The notes under the pieces were generated by a model, which was given only the letters and a program-made list of their open reading frames with translations, ran no database searches and was not told the DNA's origin. Positions 33,808-42,616 of a stretch of 64,000 nucleotides of DNA are shown piece by piece. Location: contig NZ_QPJD01000003.1 in NCBI RefSeq assembly GCF_003337375.1, positions 1 to 64,000 on the forward strand. Direction: 5' to 3'. The position numbers were made by a program, and so were the translations under genes. The stretch is from Paenibacillus prosopidis (GTDB taxonomy: Bacteria > Bacillota > Bacilli > Paenibacillales > Paenibacillaceae). Each line of letters opens with the position of its first letter. Within the stretch, counting starts at the first letter, position 1.

Positions 33808-33968
33808 CGAAGCAGGCTACGAAGCAGGTTTGCTTGCAAACCTTATGTATTAGCTTACGAAGCAGGTTTGCAGCGCAAATCTAGGTATTGGCTTACGATG
33901 TAGGTTTGCTGCACAAACCTTAAGTTTGGCTTACGAAGTAGGTTTGCTGCGCAAACCTTTCAGGAGGG
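33808..33968 (+). repeat. 38-bp palindromic leader repeat array upstream of ylbG
   Basis: Four units with cores at 33826-33843, 33864-33882, 33902-33920 and 33940-33958 lie exactly 38 bp apart and are separated by a GCTTACGAAGTA-type spacer. The array begins right after the ricF stop. The last core AGGTTTGCTGCGCAAACCT ends 3 nt before AGGAGGG (33962-33968) of ylbG. Inner units carry point changes that partly break the hairpin; the gene-proximal unit is perfect. The same unit, same orientation relative to its gene, precedes acuC. Confidence 0.9.
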
Positions 33969-33973
33969 AAGAA

Positions 33974-34237
33974 ATGTTACCGGATCGAACGGGGTATATC
34001 GTATGGGTTAGTGATTTGAAAGCGGCAAGATCACTGGAAAGGTTCGGGACGGTTCATTATATGTCGCGCAAAATGCATTACGTCGTTCTGTACATGAACG
34101 CGGAGCGGGCTGAAGAATCTGTGCGTCAGATGGGAAAGCTTCCTTATGTTCGCAAGATTGAGCGTTCCTATCGTAATGAGATCAAAACCGAGTACAGTAA
34201 AGACAGTGAGGATAAGACACGGTTTTATAGTTTATAA
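33974..34237 (+). CDS. ylbG: YlbG family protein (DUF2129)
   Basis: An 87-aa cytoplasmic protein aligned over its length with B. subtilis YlbG (90 aa): GYIVWVSDLKAARSLERFG, VHYMSRKMHYVVLYM and VRKIERSYR. The function is unknown. The start at 33974 is fixed by AGGAGGG 5 nt upstream; the frame is open to 33926 but that part is repeat sequence. It follows ricF as in B. subtilis, and its leader contains the repeat array, so its translation may be set separately from that of ricF. Confidence 0.88.
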   Translation: MLPDRTGYIVWVSDLKAARSLERFGTVHYMSRKMHYVVLYMNAERAEESVRQMGKLPYVRKIERSYRNEIKTEYSKDSEDKTRFYSL

Positions 34238-34321
34238 AAACCGAAGACGGCAAATGCCGTTCATTGAAGGTTTAGCTTGCGTTATGCGGTGAAAAATAAA
34301 TGTGTTCTCATCATATGAAAT

Positions 34322-34368
34322 AAATACGCTTCTCGGCTCATGAATGACGCTGAGAAGCGTATTTTTTG
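34322..34368 (+). terminator. terminator after ylbG
   Basis: AATACGCTTCTC-rich left arm (34323-34336) pairs with GCTGAGAAGCGTATT (34349-34363) and is followed by TTTTT. It is about 85 nt after the ylbG stop. A short GACGGCAAATGCCGT hairpin lies between. Confidence 0.7.
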
Positions 34369-34499
34369 TGCAATTATCCAAAAAGTTACATATATGGTCT
34401 GACTTTAATTTAATGTTGTAATCTCGGACAATCGTGGTAAAATGGAATTAAAATTCATAGTATAAAAGCCCTGGTTCCTTGGGAGGAGTAGGTTGCGGA

Positions 34500-34937
34500 A
34501 TGAAAGATAAAATGACGAGAAGATGGAATACTTATGAGTCGTTTTTTATCGATCTAGGTGATAAAAAAGTAGCCGACATCGTTATTACGAACCATGCCAA
34601 AAGTCGTTGGCTTGACCGGATCGAAAGTAAGAAAACCGGGTTTGAAGATATCGCCGAATTTTTATGGGAATGCTTGAAGCAAGGGCGAATCGAGCCTTAT
34701 TACCGCAACGAACAGGATGTTTATTTAATTGATGACGATCTCGTATTTGTCGCGGAATTTTCTGAGTCAGTTACTGAAACGGATATTGTTGGAAATCCTT
34801 TACATAAAATGATTATTGTAACCTTTCTGGGGCGGATGTCGGAAACGATTGAGCTAAGGGATCTAAAGTCCTATTATTCATGGCTTCGCCACTCGCGGCG
34901 AATGACGCTGGTTAAGAGCAGCAGGAAACGAAAATAA
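34500..34937 (+). CDS. conserved-looking hypothetical protein
   Basis: I do not recognise this 145-aa cytoplasmic protein. It has a basic start, the segment ITNHAKSRWLDRIESKK, an acidic centre (DVYLIDDDLVFVAEFSE), a hydrophobic strand MIIVTFLGRMSET and a very basic C-terminus. The HAKSRWLDR helix followed by beta strands recalls RelE/DUF4258-like folds, but the match is too weak to use. GGGAGGAG lies 11 nt before the ATG at 34500. It is flanked by terminators on both sides, so it is a single-gene unit. Confidence 0.6.
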   Translation: MKDKMTRRWNTYESFFIDLGDKKVADIVITNHAKSRWLDRIESKKTGFEDIAEFLWECLKQGRIEPYYRNEQDVYLIDDDLVFVAEFSESVTETDIVGNPLHKMIIVTFLGRMSETIELRDLKSYYSWLRHSRRMTLVKSSRKRK

Positions 34938-34965
34938 GGAAATACAATTGTATAAGTAATGCGAC

Positions 34966-35000
34966 AAGCGTGAAATCTGAAAAGATTGAACGCTTTTTTT
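34966..35000 (+). terminator. terminator with a tandem G-A internal loop
   Basis: AAGCGT-ga-AATC, loop of 6, GATT-ga-ACGCTT, then TTTTTT. The stem is broken by a symmetrical GA/GA pair, which can form sheared G-A base pairs. It ends the gene at 34500. Confidence 0.7.
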
Positions 35001-35067
35001 GTGTCCTTTCTACGACTCCGTACAAGGTTTGTTGTATAATAATAGCAGAAGAAAGGGTGGTTGGACG

Positions 35068-35979
35068 ATGGCACTTAATTTTCATCAGTTGCACATTTTT
35101 TATACGGTTGCGGAACGGGGCAGCTTTTCAGCTGCAGCGCAATCTTTGCATATGACCCAGCCTGCTGTTACGATGCAGGTGCAGTCGCTTGAAGATTATT
35201 TTGGAACCAAGCTGTTGCAGCGGTCTACCAAACGCATTGAGCTGACAGAAGCGGGACGGACACTGATGCCGTTTGCCCAGCGCAGCATCGATTTGATCCG
35301 CGATACGGATCAGGCGATGTCCACGTTTACAAAACAGCTTAAAGGGAGGCTGCAGCTGGGTTCGAGTTTGACAATAGGAGAATACATTTTGCCGCGCTTG
35401 CTCGGTCCATTCGGTCAAGAATATCCGCATATCACGATAAGCATGAAGGTAATGAACACATCTCAAATTATGGAAGATATTTTGAATCATCAGCTGAATT
35501 TCGGCTTGATTGAAGCTCCGGTCAATCATCCTGACATGCATATGGAGGCGGTCATGAGCGACGAGCTTAGACTTATCGTCTCCAAGGATCATCCGCTTGC
35601 GAATCGTTCGTCGGTAACGCTTGAGGAAGTTATGGAATACCCGTTCGTCCTGCGCGAGCAAGGCTCAGGCACGCGGCTTGTCATGGAAGAGCAGCTGAGG
35701 AAGAAAAAGATCGATCCCGCATCGATGAAAATTGTAATGGAGCTTGGCAGCACTGGAGCTGTGAAATCGGCAGTTGAAGCCGGCCTCGGCATTTCCTTTG
35801 TATCGTCGTCCTCGGTGAAGCATGAGGTTGCGCTTGGATTAATACGAATGATTAAAATATCGGATGTAAAATTTCAACGTCAGTTTTATTCGATTTATTT
35901 AAAGTCAGCGCTGCTGCCTATTTCAGCCGTTACCTTTTTAACCTTTTTGAGAGAGAGGGATTTACAACAATGGCTCTAA
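35068..35979 (+). CDS. LysR-family transcriptional regulator
   Basis: A 303-aa LysR regulator. The winged HTH occupies residues 1-60 (LHIFYTVAERGSFSAAAQSL, then TQPAVTMQVQSLEDYFGTKL) and the substrate-binding domain about 90-290. The overall look is that of the CysL/YwfK subgroup linked to sulfur metabolism, but that assignment is tentative, since no sulfur gene is adjacent. The start at 35068 is chosen at the conserved MALNFHQLH with AAGGGTGG upstream; TATAAT at 35035-35040 is a likely -10. It overlaps the PHP gene by 10 nt. Confidence 0.87.
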   Translation: MALNFHQLHIFYTVAERGSFSAAAQSLHMTQPAVTMQVQSLEDYFGTKLLQRSTKRIELTEAGRTLMPFAQRSIDLIRDTDQAMSTFTKQLKGRLQLGSSLTIGEYILPRLLGPFGQEYPHITISMKVMNTSQIMEDILNHQLNFGLIEAPVNHPDMHMEAVMSDELRLIVSKDHPLANRSSVTLEEVMEYPFVLREQGSGTRLVMEEQLRKKKIDPASMKIVMELGSTGAVKSAVEAGLGISFVSSSSVKHEVALGLIRMIKISDVKFQRQFYSIYLKSALLPISAVTFLTFLRERDLQQWL

Positions 35980-36848
35980 TGCGCGGACTTGCTGATTTGC
36001 ATACGCACACGACCGCTTCGGATGGCATGCAATCGCCGGCCGAGAACGTTCGGTTTGCGAAAGAAGCTGGTCTTGCGGCAGTTGCCATAACGGATCACGA
36101 TACGATAGCGGGCGTAGCGGAGGCATTGCTCGAAGGGGAACGAATCGGCATTAAAGTCGTTCCCGGCGTTGAATTAAGCACGGTGGCAAACGGTACAGAC
36201 ATTCATATTCTTGGCTATTACACGAATAATCAGGATGAAAAGTGGCTGGCGCGGCTGGCGGGCTTACGCGGTATACGAGACCGGCGGAACGAAATGATTG
36301 TGGATAAGCTTTGTGAACTGGGTATCCCGTTGACAATGGATGAGGTTCTTACAGCGGCTCATAGCGACTACACGGCGGAATCACTGCAGGCGGCTGCTGT
36401 CAGCATCGGTCGGCCGCATATTGCGGAGGCGCTCATTCGCAAAGGGATCGTGTCCAGCATGAAGGAAGCCTTTGATCGTTATTTGGCCGCCGGAGCGGCA
36501 GCCTATGTCAATCCACCGCGGCTGCATCCGTATGAAGCTGTCGAATGGATAAGAGAAGCGGGAGGGACGAGCGTCATTGCCCATCCAGGCTTATATGGCA
36601 ACGATCCTCTTGTTGAAGATATCATTCGTCACGGCGCGCAAGGGATAGAAGCGTATCATTCTGACCATGGAATCGAGGAAGAGCAACGGTATGCCCGGCT
36701 CGCTGACAAATATCATTTAATTGTTACGGGCGGTTCGGATTTTCATGGATTCCGTCACGGCCAAGTCTTTCACGGCGCGGTCGGAAACCGTACTGTAGAC
36801 GCGAGGGTAATACAGCAGCTTGACCCGTCATGGGGTAAACCGGTATGA
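35970..36848 (+). CDS. PHP-domain phosphoesterase (YciV/RNase AM-like)
   Basis: A metal-dependent PHP-fold phosphoesterase of 292 aa. It carries the family ligand motifs: ADLHTHTTASDG, ITDHDTIAG, PGVELST, VIAHPGLYG and GGSDFHG. Relatives hydrolyse 3',5'-nucleoside bisphosphates (pAp) or trim RNA 5' ends. A link with sulfur metabolism through pAp would fit a CysL-type regulator upstream, which is inference. The start ATG 35970 lies inside the end of the LysR gene with GAGAGGG 12 nt upstream; ATG 35979 is an alternative. The gene overlap points to coupled expression. Confidence 0.85.
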   Translation: MALMRGLADLHTHTTASDGMQSPAENVRFAKEAGLAAVAITDHDTIAGVAEALLEGERIGIKVVPGVELSTVANGTDIHILGYYTNNQDEKWLARLAGLRGIRDRRNEMIVDKLCELGIPLTMDEVLTAAHSDYTAESLQAAAVSIGRPHIAEALIRKGIVSSMKEAFDRYLAAGAAAYVNPPRLHPYEAVEWIREAGGTSVIAHPGLYGNDPLVEDIIRHGAQGIEAYHSDHGIEEEQRYARLADKYHLIVTGGSDFHGFRHGQVFHGAVGNRTVDARVIQQLDPSWGKPV

Positions 36849-36873
36849 CTCGGCCATTCAAAGCCCGATTGAA

Positions 36874-36920
36874 AAAAATCACCTGCTTCTTATTCAATAG
36901 ATAAGAAGCAGGTGATTTTT
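36874..36920. terminator. 20-bp bidirectional terminator between the PHP gene and rqcH
   Basis: A perfect 20-bp stem (36874-36893 / 36901-36920, including TCACCTGCTTCTTAT) with a 7-nt loop. Its outer arms are A and T runs, so it works for both convergent genes. Confidence 0.9.
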
Positions 36921-36933
36921 GTTGCTCAACCGA

Positions 36934-38700
36934 TTATTTAATTTCCGAGGCTAATGCTTTGATGCGCTTTTCATCTGGTGTGATGAAAAGCGTTTTTTGA
37001 TTGTCATAAATGACGAAGCCCGGTTTTGCTCCGTTAGGCTTCCGGACATGCCTGATTGACGTATAGTCAACCGGTATGGAGCTGGAGTCGCGTGCTTGGC
37101 TGTAATGCGCAGCAAGCATTGCCGCCTCCTCGAGTGTGACATTGCCGAAATCAGCGCCCCGGATGACCACATGGGATCCCGGTATATCTTTTGTGTGGAG
37201 CCATGTATCGGAAGGCGCTGCCAGCCGGTTCGTTAAATATTCGTTCTGCGTGTTGTTTTTGCCGACAAACATCACTGCGCCTTCAGATGAAGTGTAGCAA
37301 AGAAGCGCAGGACGGAGCGCTTTTTTCCTCTTCGGTCCGCGGCGGCCCCGTTCTTTCATATAGCCTTGCTCGACTAGCTCGTCGCGAATCTCTCCAATAT
37401 CGGCTAGCGAAGCGTTATCGAGCTGCTGCAGCAGCGCTTCAAAATAAACGATTTCCGTTCGGGCGATTTCCATCTGCTCTTCTACGATAGACAGGCTGTT
37501 TTTGTGTTTCGTGTAGCGCCGGAAATAGCGCTGCGCGTTGTCAGACGGAGTGAGCTGCGGATCAAGGTCAATCTTTACCGTAGTTTGCTCCTCGTCATAA
37601 AAATTAACAAGCTCGATGGATTTGTCGCCACGTTTGATTTGGTGCATATAAGCGGTTAACAGCTCTCCGAGCACCCGGTATTTTTCCGCATCCTTGGCCT
37701 CTTCGAGCGTTTCCTCCAGCTTTTTAATTTTCGATATATTTTTTGCTTTTTCATTTTGGACGAAACGGATCAGGTCTGCTGCCCGCTGCTTTACCGTGTC
37801 CCGTTCTGCTTTATTCCCATAAAAGCCTTCCAGACATGCGCTTATATCCGGAAAAACGGTCGTGTCGCCGTTAATATGGGTGAGCTCGGTGATCGAAAAA
37901 AACGACTTTCCGTTGTCCTGATCGATTTTGATGGTTGGCGTAAAGCGGTTCTTTTTCACATTCTCCATTAAGCTGGAGAAGCTGTGCCACAATGCCGTTA
38001 ATCCATACGCTTCGGCATCTGTGTTTGCATTTGGTTCTGCGCCGGCTTGCGTACGGTATACGAGCTCTCTGGCCAGCAGCGGACTGAATCCGCTGAGGGT
38101 ATCGACGAGCCGCTTATGGAGCGGCGCTATTTCGTCAGCAGCATGAAGCGCTTCAATGAATTGCTGTTCGTTTTCAATTGCTAGCGGATCGGTTTTCCCT
38201 TGATCCGGCGGCGATGTGTAGCTGCTGCCTGGAAGAACGATACGGTAGCTGCTAATGGCAGGCGTAACGTGGTGAATGCCGTCATGAATGATACCCGTTG
38301 CAGGATCCATCAATATAATATTGCTGTGGCGGCCCATAATTTCGATAACGATCGTTTTGTTCGATAAATCACCCAGCTCGTCGCGATGCTTCACCTCGAT
38401 ATGAATGATGCGCTCACGTCCGATTTGACGCACCGATTCGATAACGCCTCCTTCGCAATGCTTACGGAGAAGCATGCAAAACATCGGCGCTTCCATCGGA
38501 TTAACGTAACTTCCATTAGTCCAGTGTACACGAGGATACGTCGGATTTGCTGACAGCAGCAGCTTGCCCTGCATGCCCGCTCCGCGTATGCTGAGCACGA
38601 GTTCATGATCGGTCGGTTGATGAATTTTATATATACGAGCGCCGACGCAGCGCTGCAGGTCATGCGTGATTGCATGGGTAACGATTCCGTCTAATGCCAT
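36934..38700 (-). CDS. rqcH: RqcH, ribosome-associated quality control factor (NFACT/Rqc2 homologue, YloA)
   Basis: RqcH binds stalled 50S subunits and recruits Ala-tRNA to add C-terminal alanine tails that mark incomplete proteins for degradation. The 588-aa protein has the NFACT-N domain (MALDGIVTHAITHDL..., KLLLSANPTYPRVHWT, MEAPMFCMLLRKH, IVEIMGRHSNIILMD), a central coiled coil and the C-terminal NFACT-R part with TWLHTKDIPGSHVVIR. These match B. subtilis YloA/RqcH. The start at 38700 is chosen at the conserved MALDG; the ribosome site GAGAGGAA is about 14 nt upstream. It diverges from the Ca2+-ATPase gene, as yloA and yloB are neighbours in B. subtilis. Confidence 0.92.
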   Translation of the reverse strand: MALDGIVTHAITHDLQRCVGARIYKIHQPTDHELVLSIRGAGMQGKLLLSANPTYPRVHWTNGSYVNPMEAPMFCMLLRKHCEGGVIESVRQIGRERIIHIEVKHRDELGDLSNKTIVIEIMGRHSNIILMDPATGIIHDGIHHVTPAISSYRIVLPGSSYTSPPDQGKTDPLAIENEQQFIEALHAADEIAPLHKRLVDTLSGFSPLLARELVYRTQAGAEPNANTDAEAYGLTALWHSFSSLMENVKKNRFTPTIKIDQDNGKSFFSITELTHINGDTTVFPDISACLEGFYGNKAERDTVKQRAADLIRFVQNEKAKNISKIKKLEETLEEAKDAEKYRVLGELLTAYMHQIKRGDKSIELVNFYDEEQTTVKIDLDPQLTPSDNAQRYFRRYTKHKNSLSIVEEQMEIARTEIVYFEALLQQLDNASLADIGEIRDELVEQGYMKERGRRGPKRKKALRPALLCYTSSEGAVMFVGKNNTQNEYLTNRLAAPSDTWLHTKDIPGSHVVIRGADFGNVTLEEAAMLAAHYSQARDSSSIPVDYTSIRHVRKPNGAKPGFVIYDNQKTLFITPDEKRIKALASEIK

Positions 38701-38851
38701 GGTGCATCGTTCCTCTCTTCCATTTATGTCTTTTTCTATCATGCCATAGTTCAGACAAAAACTTAAGTCCCTGTTGGGATATTTTACGGGCTGTCCGAAT
38801 ACATTTACCCTAGAAAGGCTGTCCGAAGGTATTATGGGAGGGAGTTATACC

Positions 38852-41635
38852 ATGGAACAAATGAAATGGCACCAGATGGGGACAAGCGAGTTGGTAAACG
38901 CCTTAGTCAGCTCCCCTGAACAAGGGCTGACGACGTCGGAGGCGGCGGAGAGGCTGGAGAAGCATGGACGGAACGAGCTGTCGGAAGGCAAGCGTGTATC
39001 GCCGGTCATGTTGTTTTTGAATCAATTTAAAGATTTTATGGTTCTCGTATTAATGGGCGCGACTTTAATTTCAGGCTTACTCGGCGAATATTTGGACGCT
39101 ATTACAATTGTGGCCATTATTGTGCTGAATGCTGTACTAGGGTTTGTTCAGGAGTTCCGGGCGGAACGTTCTTTGCGTGCTCTAAAAGAATTGTCAGCTC
39201 CTTCGGCTAAGGTCATCCGCGGCGGTGAATTGATGACAATTCCGGCGAAGGAGCTTGTTGCGGGAGATATCGTATGTCTCGAGAGCGGGGACCGGATACC
39301 AGCCGATGTTCGCTTGCTCGAGGCAAATAGCTGCTACGTAGAGGAATCGGCGCTAACAGGAGAATCGGTGCCGGTAGGGAAGCATTCTGCAGCCATCTCT
39401 GAGGCGGAATTGCCATTGGGTGATCAAAAGAACATTGGTTTCATGGGCACGATGGTCACTAGGGGGACTGCAAGAGGGGTAGTCATCCGGACTGGTATGG
39501 ATACGGAAATGGGTAAAATAGCCGGTCTTATCGAGCAGACGGAATCTATGGAAACGCCGCTCCAGCATCGGTTGGAGCAGCTCGGCAAAATCCTGATCGT
39601 CGTTGCGGTAGGTTTGACGATCATGGTTGTGATTGCCGGGATACTGCATGGCCAGCCAGCGTACGGAATGTTCCTCGCCGGTGTCAGCTTGGCGGTCGCA
39701 GCTATTCCAGAGGGACTGCCGGCTATCGTGACGATCGCACTCGCTCTCGGCGTACAGCGGATGATTAAACGGAAGGCAATCGTACGAAAGCTGCCTTCCG
39801 TTGAAACGCTTGGCTGTGCTTCGGTTATATGCTCGGACAAAACCGGTACGCTCACGCAAAATAAGATGACGGTTACGCATGTTTGGATCGGGGGCAGGCA
39901 GCTGGAAGTAAGCGGTGAAGGCTATGAGCCGTCCGGGTCTATTTTCGAAGATGGCAAGGCGCTTGATGTGAAGCACGATTTATCCGTTAAGAGGCTGCTG
40001 CAAATTAGTGCTTTGTGCAACAACGCCCAGCTGATGAAGGTAGAGGTAGAGGAGCCTAAGAAGCGGAAGAGTAAGGAGTCTCATGAGGAATGGCTTCTCA
40101 AAGGCGATCCGACAGAGGGTGCGCTTGCGGTGCTGTCAGCAAAGCTCGGCTCCTCGTCGAAATCGCTGGAACAGCTTTATAAGCGAGAAAAGGAGTTTCC
40201 CTTCGATTCCGAACGGAAGCGAATGTCCGTAGTTGTTGCGCATCAAGGCGGCCGTCTTATTTGTACGAAAGGTGCGCCGGACATGCTTATGGACCACTGC
40301 TCCTATGTGCTGTGGGATGGCAAGGTTGTGCCGTTCACCCCGACACTTAAGCGAAAGTGTGCCGAAGCCGGAGAGATAATGGCACAGTCCGCGCTGCGCG
40401 TGCTTGGGCTTGCATACCGTGATTTACGTGCCGGTGATGTCTGCGAAACGGAGAGAGACGCGGAGTGCCAGCTCGTATTTGTAGGCTTAACGGGTATGAT
40501 TGATCCGCCCCGCCGCGAAGCGAAGGAAGCGATCGCGACGTGCCGGCGTGCAGGCATTAAGACGGTTATGATTACCGGAGATCATCAATTGACTGCGGAA
40601 GCCATTGCCGGTCAGCTTGGCATCATGCCGCGAGGCGGAATTGCATTGAGCGGCAAACAGTTGGAAGCTATGAGCGACGAGCAGCTCGACCGGCTTGTCG
40701 ATAACATTTATGTCTACGCACGTGTCTCGCCGGAACATAAGCTGCGTATCGTCAAGGCGCTTCAGCGGCAAGGCCATGTCGTTGCAATGACAGGTGACGG
40801 CGTAAATGACGCGCCGGCCATTAAAGCGGCCGATATCGGTATCGCGATGGGCATTACCGGAACGGACGTATCGAAGGAAGCATCCGCATTAGTGCTCAGC
40901 GACGACAACTTCTCGACGATTGTAGCTGCAATTGAAGAAGGACGTGGCATTTATGAAAATATTCGCAAGTTTATCCGTTATTTATTGGCGTCGAATGTCG
41001 GCGAAATATTAGTTATGTTTTTGGCGATGATGGCAGGACTGCCATTGCCGCTGGTGCCGATTCAAATCTTGTGGGTAAATCTAGTGACTGACGGATTGCC
41101 TGCAATGGCGCTTGGCATCGATCAGGCAGAGAAGGATCTGATGCAGCAGAAGCCGCGCTCGGCCAAAGAAAGTATTTTCTCGCGCAGGCTCGGTTGGAAA
41201 ATTATAAGCCGAGGCATACTGATCGGGGTATGTACCCTGGGGGCATTCTGGATCACGTTAAATGAAGCGCCAGGCAGCGCGTCGCAGCTTATGAAAGCAC
41301 AGACCGTAGCCTTCGCCACACTCGTAATGGCGCAGCTGATTCATGTTTTCGACTGCCGCAGCTCACGCTCGATTTTTCACCGGAATCCGCTGCAAAACAA
41401 ATATTTAGTATTGGCCGTCCTATCTTCTCTTCTACTAATGATCGGCGTGCTATATATTGAAGCTTTGCAGCCTATTTTCAAAACGGTGCCGATCGGCTTC
41501 CGCGAATGGTGTCTGGTGTTCGTCGCTTCGGGAATCCCAACCTTTGTCATGGGAATTGGCAGCGTGATGGGCACTTCAAAGAAAAAGAAAACAAAAACAA
41601 AACTTCCGTTCGGCCCGAAAACAGTGGCAAGATAA
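38852..41635 (+). CDS. yloB: P-type Ca2+-ATPase (SERCA type, YloB)
   Basis: A 927-aa membrane ATPase that pumps Ca2+ out of the cytoplasm. It begins with the cation-ATPase N domain (GLTTSEAAERLEKHGRNEL), has the actuator TGES motif (LTGESVPVGK), the phosphorylated Asp in CSDKTGTLTQNK, the nucleotide-binding KGAPD, and the hinge MTGDGVNDAPAIKAADIG. The ligand helix AAIPEGLPA supports Ca2+ specificity. About ten membrane segments are visible. Start 38852 is 9 nt after GGGAGGGAG; the frame is open from 38774 but unlikely to be coding. In B. subtilis YloB is used for Ca2+ in sporulation and germination. Confidence 0.92.
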   Translation: MEQMKWHQMGTSELVNALVSSPEQGLTTSEAAERLEKHGRNELSEGKRVSPVMLFLNQFKDFMVLVLMGATLISGLLGEYLDAITIVAIIVLNAVLGFVQEFRAERSLRALKELSAPSAKVIRGGELMTIPAKELVAGDIVCLESGDRIPADVRLLEANSCYVEESALTGESVPVGKHSAAISEAELPLGDQKNIGFMGTMVTRGTARGVVIRTGMDTEMGKIAGLIEQTESMETPLQHRLEQLGKILIVVAVGLTIMVVIAGILHGQPAYGMFLAGVSLAVAAIPEGLPAIVTIALALGVQRMIKRKAIVRKLPSVETLGCASVICSDKTGTLTQNKMTVTHVWIGGRQLEVSGEGYEPSGSIFEDGKALDVKHDLSVKRLLQISALCNNAQLMKVEVEEPKKRKSKESHEEWLLKGDPTEGALAVLSAKLGSSSKSLEQLYKREKEFPFDSERKRMSVVVAHQGGRLICTKGAPDMLMDHCSYVLWDGKVVPFTPTLKRKCAEAGEIMAQSALRVLGLAYRDLRAGDVCETERDAECQLVFVGLTGMIDPPRREAKEAIATCRRAGIKTVMITGDHQLTAEAIAGQLGIMPRGGIALSGKQLEAMSDEQLDRLVDNIYVYARVSPEHKLRIVKALQRQGHVVAMTGDGVNDAPAIKAADIGIAMGITGTDVSKEASALVLSDDNFSTIVAAIEEGRGIYENIRKFIRYLLASNVGEILVMFLAMMAGLPLPLVPIQILWVNLVTDGLPAMALGIDQAEKDLMQQKPRSAKESIFSRRLGWKIISRGILIGVCTLGAFWITLNEAPGSASQLMKAQTVAFATLVMAQLIHVFDCRSSRSIFHRNPLQNKYLVLAVLSSLLLMIGVLYIEALQPIFKTVPIGFREWCLVFVASGIPTFVMGIGSVMGTSKKKKTKTKLPFGPKTVAR

Positions 41636-41755
41636 CACAATAATGCAAATGATGATGCAAATTATGAATAGCGTTTCTCCTAGCTTTGCGGTATGCTAAT
41701 AGGAATGATAATAGCATTATTATTTCTAGAGATACGGTAAGGAGAGGGCATTTTG

Positions 41756-42586
41756 ATGAATTTTACGAAAATGAACGGTTTAGGAAATGACTTTGTCGTG
41801 ATCGCGGGCGAGCAGCAGCTACCTGATAACGCCGCTGAGCTGGCGATCGATCTTTGCAACCGGTTCTTCGGAATCGGCGCAGATGGACTCGTCTATATTT
41901 TGCCTTCGGAAATTGCTGATTTTCGTATGCGGATTATTAATTCTGACGGTTCCGAAGCCGAGCAGTGCGGAAATGCCATTCGCTGCGTAGCGAAATATGT
42001 ATATGATAACGGATTGACCGATAAAGAAGAAATAACGATCGAAACGCTCGGCGCAGGCGCTCAGAAAGTCCAATTGACCGTTCAAGACGGCAAGGTTGCG
42101 ACTGTGCGCGTCGATATGGGACAGCCGATTTTGAATGGCCTGCAAATACCGACTACCGTCGATGCCGAGCGTGTCATCGAGCACCCGATTGAGGTGGACG
42201 GTCGTGAATTCCGTTTTACCGCTGTATCGATGGGCAATCCGCATTGTGTCATTTACGTTGACGATGCTGTCAACTTTGATCTTGGCACATGGGGTCCGAA
42301 GCTCGAAACTCATCCGCTGTTCCCGCGTAAAGTAAATGTTGAATTTGTAACGGTTAATTCCCGTACGCATACAGATATGCGGGTATGGGAACGGGGCGCG
42401 GGCCCTACGCTGGCTTGCGGGACAGGGGCATGCGCAACGGTCGTGGCTTCCGTACTGACTGGAGCGACAGACCGCACAGCGACTGTGTCACTCAAAGGCG
42501 GCGACCTGCTTATTGAATGGAACGAATCGGACAATCACGTATATATGACCGGGCCGGCTGCGGAATCGTTCCGCGGCACGCTGTAA
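41756..42586 (+). CDS. dapF: diaminopimelate epimerase
   Basis: DapF interconverts LL- and meso-diaminopimelate for lysine and peptidoglycan synthesis. The 276-aa protein has the two catalytic Cys segments, DGSEAEQCGNAIRC near residue 70 and LACGTGACATV near residue 218, and the N-terminal FTKMNGLGNDFVVI. GGAGAGGG lies 7 nt before the ATG at 41756. The gene sits in the yloB-remA interval, an insertion compared with B. subtilis. The yitJ-type gene follows after about 30 bp and may be cotranscribed. Confidence 0.95.
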   Translation: MNFTKMNGLGNDFVVIAGEQQLPDNAAELAIDLCNRFFGIGADGLVYILPSEIADFRMRIINSDGSEAEQCGNAIRCVAKYVYDNGLTDKEEITIETLGAGAQKVQLTVQDGKVATVRVDMGQPILNGLQIPTTVDAERVIEHPIEVDGREFRFTAVSMGNPHCVIYVDDAVNFDLGTWGPKLETHPLFPRKVNVEFVTVNSRTHTDMRVWERGAGPTLACGTGACATVVASVLTGATDRTATVSLKGGDLLIEWNESDNHVYMTGPAAESFRGTL

Positions 42587-42616
42587 GAGCAACGTCAGAT
42601 GGGTGGAATGAATAAA

